From: Spirochaetaceae bacterium
GTDB taxonomy: Bacteria; Spirochaetota; Leptospiria; Leptospirales; Leptonemataceae
DNA: 64,000 bases
Direction of reading: 5' to 3'
Assembly: GCA_002730875.1 (NCBI GenBank)
Contig: PCBI01000005.1
Coordinates: 372,001-436,000 of the forward strand
Below are positions 57,228 to 64,000 of this stretch, in pieces. Every line of letters starts with the position of its first letter. Position 1 is the stretch's first letter. A program made the translations under genes and the position numbers. The notes beneath the pieces were generated by a model. That model saw only the letters and a list, made by a program, of their open reading frames with translations, was not told the DNA's origin and ran no database searches.

Positions 57228-57443
57228 CTATTCCAGGGATAGAGCTCCCGAAGGGCACTTCATCACCTGATCGCGAATAGCCTGCTCTTCTGCTCCCTCT
57301 GTGTTGATCCATGGTCGGGCTTTCGGATTAAAGACGGATGGCAGGCCTTTTACGCAAACGGCAGAATGCTGACAGAGATCGGGCTTCCACAAGACCGTGG
57401 TCTCCCCTTTTTTGTAGCGCATGGTTTTTTCTTTTTCACTCAT
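57228..57443 (-). CDS. Small divergent 4Fe-4S/iron-sulfur mono-cluster protein (YjdI-like)
   Basis: 71 residues from the ATG at 57443; the frame is open to 57485. Matches the divergent mono-cluster ferredoxin family of YjdI type: D-L-C-Q-H-S-A-V-C-V-K-G-L-P, R-P-W-I and M-K-C-P-S-G-A-L. The Cys spacing (C-x5-C and C-P-S-G-A-L) would bind one cluster. A cytoplasmic electron-transfer or redox role is expected. Its stop sits five nt from the stop of the pseudo-C39 gene on the other strand. M22 (57422) is an alternative start. Confidence 0.8.
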   Translation of the reverse strand: MSEKEKTMRYKKGETTVLWKPDLCQHSAVCVKGLPSVFNPKARPWINTEGAEEQAIRDQVMKCPSGALSLE

Positions 57444-57753
57444 AGACCCGTACTGTAAGCCCCTGGAAAAATCGGGCAATTCCAATTAATACCGGACACG
57501 CAAATATTCCGACGATTCAGATGGTGATGCGGGACCGCCCGGACCTGGATCAGGTAATGAGGATTCGCGCCAATGAAACCGGGATTAGGAAGATTCGACC
57601 GACAGAAGTGCGCGAATTTGCTCGAATCAATCGAATCATCCTGTCAATAAATCCAGCCCCGTTCACGCCAGGACCCCGCTGACGGTTCGCAAGTCGGGGG
57701 GAATCACCAAAAAAGCTTGCAACCTCCTTGATCGTTAGAAACTACTGACTACC
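57444..57753. other. Intergenic region
   Basis: Upstream of both the small iron-sulfur gene (minus) and the ankyrin lipoprotein (plus). Nothing recognisable beyond a short G-rich run near 57692. No ribosome-binding site strong enough to mark another gene. Confidence 0.4.
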
Positions 57754-58629
57754 ATGAAACTCCAATATTTAGCCCTCTTTGTTGCCGCGCTCCTGGCGGC
57801 CAACTGTAGCTCGGACACTGCGCTGATTCGCGCTATCAAAGATAAACGGCTCGATGAAGCCCGTGCCCTTGTGCAGAAGCAAGAAGATGTAAACAAAATG
57901 GGAGAGTGCTCCAGCGCTCTTATGGAGGCGTCTAAAGCGGGCGACGAGGCGCTGGTTCAGGCCCTTCTGGAACAGGGAGCAGATCCGAACCTGAAATCGC
58001 CGGACTGCGTCCGCAACTACACCATTGCAGGGATCCGCTTCAAGGACAAGATAGCGCATGAAACGGCCCTTATGTATGCAAGTACTCCGGAGATTGCACG
58101 AATGCTGATTGGAGCCGGCGCGAACAAGGAAGCCGTAGACATGGCGGGCCAAAACGCCATACACTGGGCGCTACAACGCCGAAAGCCAGATCTGGCCCTG
58201 ACTCTCATTCAGTCCGGAGTTCCGGTCAACATATATGATATGTGCGGAAAGAACCAGCTGCTTTACATGATTCGTGAATACAAGGGCTTCGAAGCGGCCG
58301 ACCAGAAAAAAGTGGAAGCGGCCCTACTGCGTGCCGGCGCCCGAGAGTTTCCCTACTCCGATGCAAAGGGCAAAGCCACAGAAGGTAAAGTAATGACTGC
58401 GTACACCCATGATGCATCGGGCCAGAAGACCAGCATGGAGCCAGCGTTCGCACAGATGCTGTATCAGGATCCGGATAAGTTCACGGAGGATGCCTATTCC
58501 GCGCATCATGACCGATTCTTTCATGCCAGCGAGTTCACCTGGGTAGAGAATGGCCAGAATCTGTGGGAATGGATGATCATTCGCAATCGATTCGTGGATA
58601 AGAGCCGAGACCGGCAGAAATGTAAGTAA
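57754..58629 (+). CDS. Ankyrin-repeat lipoprotein
   Basis: 291 residues with signal peptide ending in A-A-N-C. Ankyrin repeats run from about residue 20 to 195 (A-L-M-E-A-S-K-A-G-D-E-A-L-V-Q-A-L-L, E-Q-G-A-D-P-N-L, T-A-L-M-Y-A-S, A-I-H-W-A-L-Q-R-R-K-P). The last 90 residues are not ankyrin: polar, with H-H-D-R-F-F-H and W-E-W. Exported ankyrin proteins usually bind protein partners. It is followed 30 nt later by the SASA esterase, so one operon is likely. Confidence 0.87.
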   Translation: MKLQYLALFVAALLAANCSSDTALIRAIKDKRLDEARALVQKQEDVNKMGECSSALMEASKAGDEALVQALLEQGADPNLKSPDCVRNYTIAGIRFKDKIAHETALMYASTPEIARMLIGAGANKEAVDMAGQNAIHWALQRRKPDLALTLIQSGVPVNIYDMCGKNQLLYMIREYKGFEAADQKKVEAALLRAGAREFPYSDAKGKATEGKVMTAYTHDASGQKTSMEPAFAQMLYQDPDKFTEDAYSAHHDRFFHASEFTWVENGQNLWEWMIIRNRFVDKSRDRQKCK

Positions 58630-58659
58630 GATCTTACGTGTGCGGGAGAAGGTCCATCG

Positions 58660-59817
58660 ATGCAGAAGTTCAGATATATCCTGGCCGGCTGGCTATCCAG
58701 CCTGGTGCTAATTTCTGCTTTCTGCTGCAAAGCGTCCGGGGATTCAGAGTCGTCATCCAGTTTCCGATGGCCGGGCCACTCATCCACCGGCGATCCTGTG
58801 ATCGCCGGCGAAACGAACGACGATTCTGGAGACCCGGAAATAGCCGGAGACCAGTCAGAGCAGATCATTGCTGCACCTCATAAAGGCAAACTGCTTCTGT
58901 TCATCCTGGCCGGGCAATCAAACATGTCAGGACGAGGTAAACTGGAACACCTCCCCAGGAAGGAACTCGACCAGGCCATATACGTCTTCGGTAACGATTA
59001 TCGATGGAGGATTGGTTCCGAGCCGGTGGATTCGCCCACAGGACAAGTAGATGCTATATCAAAGGATCCAGGGGCCGGAGTAAGCCCGGCAATGGCCTTC
59101 GCCCGCGAAATCAGGCAACGCAGACCGGACGTGGCTATCGGGCTAATTCCCTGCGCCATGGGAGCCACCACAATGTTCGAATGGGAGCGCCGACTGGATC
59201 GCACCTCATTGTACGGCTCCTGTCTGTATCGTGCGAAGCAGGCCTCAAGCATGGGAAGCCTCAAAGCAATCCTATTCTTTCAAGGTGAATGGGATGCCCT
59301 GGACAAGAGTTACGATCGGCTCCTGGCCGAAAACAGCAACAAACCGGAGAAACGGCCCCAGAACAGGATTCAGTATTCGGATTCGAAGGCTGCTTTGCCG
59401 GCCGGCATGGGCGAAGGCCAGCTTACGGAAAGAGGACTGCAAATCTGGCCCGGCGCGAAAGCCCCAACCCAAGAAGCGCCCCTGATACTGAGTTTGCGTG
59501 GACGCAAGGGATACAACAGGTCCGAGCCGGCCCTGTGGGCTTATCTCTTCGCGGACTATGTGGACAATATGCGATATGATCTGCAGATTCCAGAGCTTCC
59601 CGTGATCTTCGCCCAAATTGGCACAAACACACGACCCGAGGTGTACCGGCACTGGACCACTGTACAAAAGGCTCAGCAGGCCCTTCAGATGGATTCTGTG
59701 TCGATGATTCAAACCGACGATCTTTCGCTGAAGGATTCGGTTCACTTCACAGCGGCTTCCTACATCCGGATAGGAAAACGATTCGCAAAGGCTTACCTGG
59801 ATTTGAGCCCAAAATGA
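58660..59817 (+). CDS. Exported SGNH/SASA-type esterase, lipid-anchored
   Basis: 385 residues. Signal peptide then a Cys pair (A-F-C-C-K) that may be a lipobox, a Ser/Asp/Gly-rich linker (to about 70), then the SASA domain typical of sialate-O-acetylesterase and acetylxylan esterases. Catalytic Ser87 (G-Q-S-N-M-S-G), the F-F-Q-G-E-W-D motif, and D359-S-V-H362-F are all present. A 60-residue region near 230-290 looks like an insertion with a Gly-rich stretch. A de-O-acetylating activity on envelope or host glycan is the likeliest role. GGGAGAAGG precedes the ATG. Confidence 0.88.
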   Translation: MQKFRYILAGWLSSLVLISAFCCKASGDSESSSSFRWPGHSSTGDPVIAGETNDDSGDPEIAGDQSEQIIAAPHKGKLLLFILAGQSNMSGRGKLEHLPRKELDQAIYVFGNDYRWRIGSEPVDSPTGQVDAISKDPGAGVSPAMAFAREIRQRRPDVAIGLIPCAMGATTMFEWERRLDRTSLYGSCLYRAKQASSMGSLKAILFFQGEWDALDKSYDRLLAENSNKPEKRPQNRIQYSDSKAALPAGMGEGQLTERGLQIWPGAKAPTQEAPLILSLRGRKGYNRSEPALWAYLFADYVDNMRYDLQIPELPVIFAQIGTNTRPEVYRHWTTVQKAQQALQMDSVSMIQTDDLSLKDSVHFTAASYIRIGKRFAKAYLDLSPK

Positions 59818-60054
59818 GAGCGCTCCTCCGCCCGCAATCTTGCGGCAGTGAAGCAACTTGTAAAACTCGGAGCCAAATTGAACCTGCAGGACGAGGAAGG
59901 CGAGACCGTCCTGCATGAAGCCATCGAGGAAAACCGTGTTGAGATTGCTAGATTTCTGGTTAAATCCGGAGCCCGCGCCAATCTGAAGGACAAATTGGGC
60001 AAAACGGCACAGGACCTGGCTCGAGCAAAGAATATAGAAAAGGCGATCTTCTAA
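59818..60054 (+). pseudogene. Ankyrin-repeat remnant, in frame with the esterase across its stop
   Basis: Starting right after the esterase TGA and in the same frame, 78 codons encode nearly two ankyrin repeats (A-V-K-Q-L-V-K-L-G-A-K-L-N-L and E-I-A-R-F-L-V-K-S-G-A). The GTG at 59848 is the only usual start and would begin inside a repeat; the first repeat lacks its N-terminal helix and there is no signal peptide. It could be a truncated gene, the tail of a protein whose 5' part was replaced by the esterase, or a rare read-through extension. As a small cytoplasmic protein it seems less likely. Confidence 0.55.
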
Positions 60055-60104
60055 CGTTTTCACTTTTCTTGTTGCAACTTCGGATCCCCGAAGACAATGG
60101 ATGA

Positions 60105-60950
60105 ATGAGTCCATTAGCCCGCTTCGGTTCTATTCCCGCTGTCTTCCGGGGACCCGCCCCCTTTCCGCGAAGCGCCCTGCCCCTCCTTTCTGCGCTGGCT
60201 CTGATGGCTAGCTGTCTGACGTCAGTAATGGCCGATCCTGCTACCGGACCCGACTACAGCGATTTGATCACGGGAACAGATCCCGTTTCGCAGCGCAAAG
60301 TTCTCCTGGATGTTCCGCTGGTTCGTCAACCACGGGCCAAGCTCTGTGGCCCCGCTGCTATTGAGATGGTATTTCGCTACTGGGGTGAGAAACGGTTCGA
60401 TCAGTATGACATCGCACGGGCCATGGCCGTGATGTTTCACAGCGAATCCGGACGATTCAAGGATTCTGCCATCGTCCAAGAGTTACGAGAACATTCGCAG
60501 AATGGCTTCGTGGACTGGAAGAAGTACCCGGGAACGGGAACCTACAACATGCGAGAGTTTCTGAAACAGTTCGCGCCCACAGTGAATCCGCGAATCAAGC
60601 GGCTGCCCGAAGAGGAGGCGGATGCCGCAAAGGTCCGAGATCGCTTCTTTCTGGAGATGAAGGGACACCTGGATTCCGGATCGCCCGTGATTGTCCATCA
60701 ATGGTATGATGAGCGCTTCAGGAGTCAGCATTATCGCGTAGTAACCGGGTATGACGATCTACGTCGCATTCTCTTCCTGAATGATCCTGCAGAGGGCCGC
60801 ATCGAGATGTCCTATGAACAATTTCTCAAACTCTGGAACGTCGACGAAAACTGGCTATCGTATAACAACATAGTCTTCAATCGCTATGCGCCGGCGCGAG
60901 TAAAGAAAGGCGAACTGCGAGTGAAGCTGAAGCTAACCTTTGATGAATGA
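60105..60950 (+). CDS. C39-like peptidase, probable lipoprotein
   Basis: 281 residues. Signal region ends in M-A-S-C (Cys37). The fold is C39-like (C39_2): Q-P-R-A-K-L-C-G-P-A-A with Cys81 and oxyanion Gln six residues before it, H209 in Q-H-Y-R-V-V-T-G-Y and Asp/Asn in L-N-D-P. All three catalytic positions are intact, so a cysteine peptidase is predicted, outside the cytoplasm. It is the intact twin of the gene at 56450 and ends in a similar basic strand tail. No ABC transporter or bacteriocin gene is adjacent, so it is not a peptide exporter domain. Confidence 0.88.
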   Translation: MSPLARFGSIPAVFRGPAPFPRSALPLLSALALMASCLTSVMADPATGPDYSDLITGTDPVSQRKVLLDVPLVRQPRAKLCGPAAIEMVFRYWGEKRFDQYDIARAMAVMFHSESGRFKDSAIVQELREHSQNGFVDWKKYPGTGTYNMREFLKQFAPTVNPRIKRLPEEEADAAKVRDRFFLEMKGHLDSGSPVIVHQWYDERFRSQHYRVVTGYDDLRRILFLNDPAEGRIEMSYEQFLKLWNVDENWLSYNNIVFNRYAPARVKKGELRVKLKLTFDE

Positions 60951-61003
60951 GTGGTCAATGAGTGATACATGAGTTTCGAGCCAGCACGACCGGGTCTGAA
61001 CGC

Positions 61004-61165
61004 TCAGCTCCGGATTCCCGAAAAATGAAGCAGGCCCGGTGTACCCGCCGAGCAATGGCGGCCACATCGAGCCTGTGACGGAATCGATGCCGCGGCTGAC
61101 TGCGGCATGGAAAGGGCTGGTATCAGTAGCCATTTAAGCCCCACGGTAAATGTTTCGTTTCGCAT
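61004..61165 (-). CDS. Possible small protein with strong ribosome-binding site
   Basis: 53 residues from an ATG preceded by AAAGGAG at good spacing. The first 25 residues look like a signal or membrane segment (G-L-K-W-L-L-I-P-A-L-S), then three Cys (A-R-C-G-R-H-C) and a Gly/Pro-rich end. A second open frame, with its own ATG at 61133, overlaps it out of frame, so the coding state is uncertain; a decayed gene is an alternative. Confidence 0.35.
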   Translation of the reverse strand: MRNETFTVGLKWLLIPALSMPQSAAASIPSQARCGRHCSAGTPGLLHFSGIRS

Positions 61166-61476
61166 GGTTTTCTCCTTTAGTGACCCTTGGATCCTGAATT
61201 CTCTCGAACTGTCACTGATGTATTGAACTCGATAGCACCCGACGTCCGCATACTCTGCAGAACGCATTCCCGATGCATTGCCGAGCGTTAGGTCTAAAGA
61301 AGGCTATACCTTACCACATCCCAGTCAACCCGGAAATGCGGAGATCGATTCGCATTATCAGATATTTCTGCGTATCCCGGCAAGAGAGATCGAATAGTGA
61401 TGGTAACGAGCGTTACAGATAGTGGCATTGGCAGAGGAGGGGATCTGAGGAAACAACGGATCCGACACCCATCGAC

Positions 61477-62547
61477 ATGCTGAGAACGTGGCAAAGCACT
61501 GAAAGCGGGGAAGCTCCACAACAATCAGGCCAGGGCTATGTACCGATGGATCTGCTTCGCGCGGCTCTGGATTCCATACGGGCTCATGTAGTTCTCCTGG
61601 ATCAGGAAGGCACCATCGTCTACGTGAATGGGGCATGGAAAGACTTCGCCCGTCAAAACGGATACGAAGGAGATTCCTACTACCTGGGAATGAATTATCT
61701 ATCGGTATGCCCGACGAAACCAGGAAGCGCCGATCCAGTCACCGAAGGCTTTCAAGGGCTAATGAAGAATCGAGCCGGCGAGTTTCGCATTGATTATCCC
61801 TGCCACAGTCCAACAGAAAAGCGGTGGTTCCAGATGCGTGTCACCTGCTTCACCAGCGCTGAGGGCTTCTTCATGGTGGTTGTGCATGAGAATGTCACAG
61901 AACTGGTTCTTGCCGAGAAGAAACAACAACGGCTACTCAATAGTCTGGAAGTTACCAATGCCAAGCTCAATAAGGCGCTTACCAGCACTGTTAGCTCTCT
62001 AGGGCGGGCCATCGAAAAGCGAGATCCCTATACCGACGGTCATCAGAAACGAGTTTCGGCCCTGGCTACCAGGATCGCCCAACGCATGGATTTACCGGAA
62101 GAGACTGTCACTGGTATTAGACTCGGGGCCCTTATTCATGATATAGGTAAAATACAAATTCCCGCCGAGCTGTTGAGTTCGCCCCGCAAGTTATCGGATC
62201 TGGAAATGCAGATGATTCGCACTCATTCGGAAGTGGGCTTCGAGATAATGAAGGAAGCAGAATTCCCCTGGCCGCTTGCAGAGATGATTCATCAGCATCA
62301 TGAACGAATGGATGGAAAGGGCTACCCGGCCGGCTTGCGCGGCGAAGATATACTGCTGGAAGCTCGAATCATTGCCGTGGCCGATGTTGCGGAAGCCATT
62401 TCTTCCCACCGGCCCTATCGACCGGGCAAAGGCGTGGAGGAGGCCCGCGAGGAGCTACGCAACGGCCGTGGCACAATCTACGACGATAAAGTTGTGGATG
62501 TCTGCCTAAGTATTCTGGAAGAAGAACCCGAAATCCTTAACGATTGA
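61477..62547 (+). CDS. PAS-HD-GYP c-di-GMP phosphodiesterase
   Basis: 356 residues, no membrane segment. An N-terminal PAS domain (about 25-145, V-V-L-L-D-Q-E-G-T-I-V-Y-V-N) is linked by a short coiled coil to an HD-GYP domain. Metal-binding H221-D222 lies in L-I-H-D-I-G-K and the family signature G282-Y-P is in H-H-E-R-M-D-G-K-G-Y-P-A-G-L; conserved K-R-D-P-Y-T-D-G-H is also present. All catalytic residues seem intact, so it should hydrolyse c-di-GMP to GMP or pGpG. PAS input probably senses a small ligand or redox change. Confidence 0.95.
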   Translation: MLRTWQSTESGEAPQQSGQGYVPMDLLRAALDSIRAHVVLLDQEGTIVYVNGAWKDFARQNGYEGDSYYLGMNYLSVCPTKPGSADPVTEGFQGLMKNRAGEFRIDYPCHSPTEKRWFQMRVTCFTSAEGFFMVVVHENVTELVLAEKKQQRLLNSLEVTNAKLNKALTSTVSSLGRAIEKRDPYTDGHQKRVSALATRIAQRMDLPEETVTGIRLGALIHDIGKIQIPAELLSSPRKLSDLEMQMIRTHSEVGFEIMKEAEFPWPLAEMIHQHHERMDGKGYPAGLRGEDILLEARIIAVADVAEAISSHRPYRPGKGVEEAREELRNGRGTIYDDKVVDVCLSILEEEPEILND

Positions 62548-62588
62548 TGCGCACTACGTTGATGGGCGCTAGATTGGTGCGCGCTACA
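62544..62588. repeat. Three imperfect 15-bp tandem repeats
   Basis: TTGATGCGCACTACG, TTGATGGGCGCTAGA and TTGGTGCGCGCTACA. They overlap the HD-GYP stop and the 3' end of the minus-strand gene. Confidence 0.7.
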
Positions 62589-62934
62589 CTCTGCGAATGA
62601 TCTGAACATGTGTGCCGTCCGATATGCATCCCCCCGCGGCCACGATTCCCTCTTCCAATTCCCTGATTGCATATTGTAAGGCCTGGACGACGCTGGCGCT
62701 GTTTCGGGGCCCGGTAACAATAACTTCCACTTCTCCGTTACCATAGCGGATCTCTCGCGGTCCCTTGCTCGGCGGCCGGAAATCCTGGTTGAATTGAGGC
62801 TGGAGTGGAGCGGCGGATACCTGGCTCTGGTATTCCCCGAGTAAACGGGCCAACTGGGCCGACCGTTCCTTTCCGGAAGAGCCCGAGACACAAAAGACCA
62901 GTTTTTTAATGTCATCCAGGGAGTGCGCGGACAT
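62584..62934 (-). CDS. Hypothetical cytoplasmic protein
   Basis: 116 residues, ATG preceded by AGAGGTG. No signal peptide. Strands at V-F-C-V-S-G-S-S-G and V-E-V-I-V-T-G, helix S-A-S-V-V-Q-A-L-Q-Y-A, then a Gly-rich turn and final strand V-Q-I-I-R-R-V. A compact alpha/beta fold with an accessible Cys near residue 16 is suggested. No family recognised. It converges on the HD-GYP gene, whose stop overlaps the repeat region at its 3' end. Confidence 0.6.
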   Translation of the reverse strand: MSAHSLDDIKKLVFCVSGSSGKERSAQLARLLGEYQSQVSAAPLQPQFNQDFRPPSKGPREIRYGNGEVEVIVTGPRNSASVVQALQYAIRELEEGIVAAGGCISDGTHVQIIRRV

Positions 62935-63224
62935 GGTAGCACCTCTCGACGGCTGAGCTGGCTGAGCTCCCCTGATTTCAAGGCCGAGCGGCTTCGGGAA
63001 ACCGGAGGGGCAGAGAGCCCCCCAAACAGGTTCTTGCCCGAATGGGATACCTTCCCTGACGGATGGCGCGGTGGCAGCTTTCAGGGCAGTAAGTTCGGAG
63101 CTTCCCCCTTCATCGACTCCAGGCCATTGCGACCTGGAATGCTACATAATCACTGGAAGGCGGAAGCAGGATTCTGTGCACCGTGCGGCCGCCGAAGCAA
63201 CCGCCAGTGGATAGCGAAGACAGA

Positions 63225-63551
63225 TTAATGACGCATGCGCCCGGTTAGGTTACCGGTAGGCTCAATCTTTATGTAGGGAGATTCAATATCCCCGTCCACA
63301 GTTCCCTTTTCGCCAATGTAGATCTCTTTGGAGGCTTTGATGTTTCCTTTTAACTGTCCGAGGACAATTGCTGTGGAACAGTTCACATCGCCCTCTACAA
63401 CAGCATCCAGTCCAACAGTGAAGGAATGGCCGGGCAGATTGATCGCCTTTGTGCTTACCTTTCCTTCGATGATCAATTTCTCATCTGCGTTTATTTCTCC
63501 GACGATGTTGAGTGTCGGTCCAATTACAGTCATTTGCATATTTACGGGCAT
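63225..63551 (-). CDS. Bactofilin family cytoskeletal protein
   Basis: 108 residues: short N-terminal tail, then the beta-helical bactofilin (DUF583) core of short repeats (I-N-A-D-E-K-L-I-I-E-G-K-V, then V-V-E-G-D-V-N-C, G-N-I-K-A-S-K-E-I-Y-I-G). Bactofilins self-assemble into filaments that place cell-wall enzymes and shape cells, including spirochaete helix morphology in Leptospira. Ends with polar tail. GGAGG lies about ten nt upstream of the ATG. No M23 partner is adjacent; one is encoded at 32.8 kb. Confidence 0.92.
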   Translation of the reverse strand: MPVNMQMTVIGPTLNIVGEINADEKLIIEGKVSTKAINLPGHSFTVGLDAVVEGDVNCSTAIVLGQLKGNIKASKEIYIGEKGTVDGDIESPYIKIEPTGNLTGRMRH

Positions 63552-63754
63552 TGTTTAAGGCCTCCGAGGATATTTGTACTAAACCCTTACCTGTATGCTG
63601 GCAATCAAAATTTTACATGTGCAGAAAACAACACGATATTTATGCCGACCATAGCGAATCCCGGGAATCATCTTCTGGGCGAAAGCAACGACAGCTCCAG
63701 CGTCCGAATGCGGATGGTTGCTGCACGCATTACATACAGGTCCGGTCATCTACA

Positions 63755-64000
63755 TTATCGAAACACAGAACCGAAACGGTAAGTGACTCGGAAATGAATT
63801 CTGAAATCCTCTTCCCTTTCTTGTCGGATGGCATAAGGCACGGCAAGAGACATAGAAAAGCGATCTGTCACATTCCAGCGCACGGTAGGACCCAGCAGCC
63901 AGTGAACGCGCTTTCGTTCATCCGGATCGTAGCGGTGATCGTATCGGTTCTCCAGGGAAAGGTCTAACGAACCGATTCTGAATCCAAACGCCAGATCGTA
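63755..64000 (-). CDS. Outer-membrane beta-barrel protein, C-terminal part only
   Basis: The minus-strand frame is open from the window edge to a TAA at 63755-63757 and codes 81 residues. It shows three barrel-strand pairs (L-D-L-S-L-E-N-R-Y, V-H-W-L-L-G-P-T-V-R-W-N-V, F-S-M-S-L-A-V-P-Y) with a short loop Y-D-P-D-E-R-K, ending in V-T-Y-R-F-G-S-V-F-R. Alternating pattern and Tyr/Phe-rich strands fit a barrel C-terminus. The rest lies beyond the window. Confidence 0.7.
   Translation of the reverse strand, partial: YDLAFGFRIGSLDLSLENRYDHRYDPDERKRVHWLLGPTVRWNVTDRFSMSLAVPYAIRQEREEDFRIHFRVTYRFGSVFR

Noticed and set aside
59272..60114. 280-codon minus-strand frame opposite the esterase and ankyrin remnant
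   Set aside because: The plus-strand protein carries clear catalytic motifs; the antisense product has none.
62923..63228. Plus-strand open frame between the small unknown gene and bactofilin
   Set aside because: No ribosome-binding site; the product is low-complexity and without any domain.

Overview
The window reads as chromosomal DNA of a spirochaete of the Leptospiraceae, probably a moderately GC-rich member such as Leptonema or Turneriella rather than Leptospira itself. Reasons: at least ten exported lipoproteins with relaxed spirochaetal lipoboxes, two LruC-domain proteins, several outer-membrane beta-barrels (so a diderm), a MurA with Asp in place of the catalytic Cys, a bactofilin, a DUF2225 protein, an RsbV/RsbW/RsbU partner-switching operon and c-di-GMP enzymes. 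The genus is inferred from gene content. No rRNA, tRNA, CRISPR array, transposase or phage gene was recognised.

1-9.5 kb: a 5'-partial lipoprotein, an AraC-type regulator, several lipoproteins, a lipid-anchored Cam-type gamma carbonic anhydrase, a lipoprotein/beta-barrel pair, then divergent murA and thiD. 9.7-18 kb: a DUF6263-like lipoprotein, a 7TM-GGDEF-EAL protein, an ECF sigma factor, an unknown protein, and gyrA with a histone-like Lys/Ala tail. 18-26 kb: a hotdog thioesterase, a cytochrome c with an altered axial-ligand motif, a 730-residue multidomain lipoprotein, a CcmH-like membrane protein, a WD40 protein, a class III nucleotide cyclase and an exported metallo-beta-lactamase-fold hydrolase.

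26-41 kb: a tight operon (unknown helical protein, RsbV, RsbW, RsbU-type phosphatase), a TetR regulator with a short-chain dehydrogenase, a TPR/M23 peptidase, a multi-PAS hybrid histidine kinase, and a minus-strand run DUF2225-truA-beta-barrel-lipoprotein. 41-54 kb: an exported helical protein (possibly a flagellar-sheath FcpA/FcpB relative), a TMEM43-family membrane protein, divergent lon and htrA, two tandem LruC-domain proteins each closed by a strong terminator, and an acyl-CoA carboxylase beta subunit.

54-64 kb is the most accessory-looking part: SH3 and TPR proteins, a coiled-coil protein made of eight 11-residue repeats with a C-terminal membrane helix, two C39-like lipoproteins (one intact, one with catalytic Cys and His both replaced) bracketing an ankyrin lipoprotein, a SASA-type esterase and an ankyrin remnant. 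A PAS-HD-GYP phosphodiesterase, an unknown small protein, a bactofilin and the C-terminus of another outer-membrane barrel follow. The c-di-GMP enzymes, cyclase, hybrid kinase, ECF factor and Rsb operon make signalling a theme; cell-envelope proteins are the other. The best candidate for an undescribed system is the C39/pseudo-C39/ankyrin/esterase cluster with the neighbouring repeat protein.
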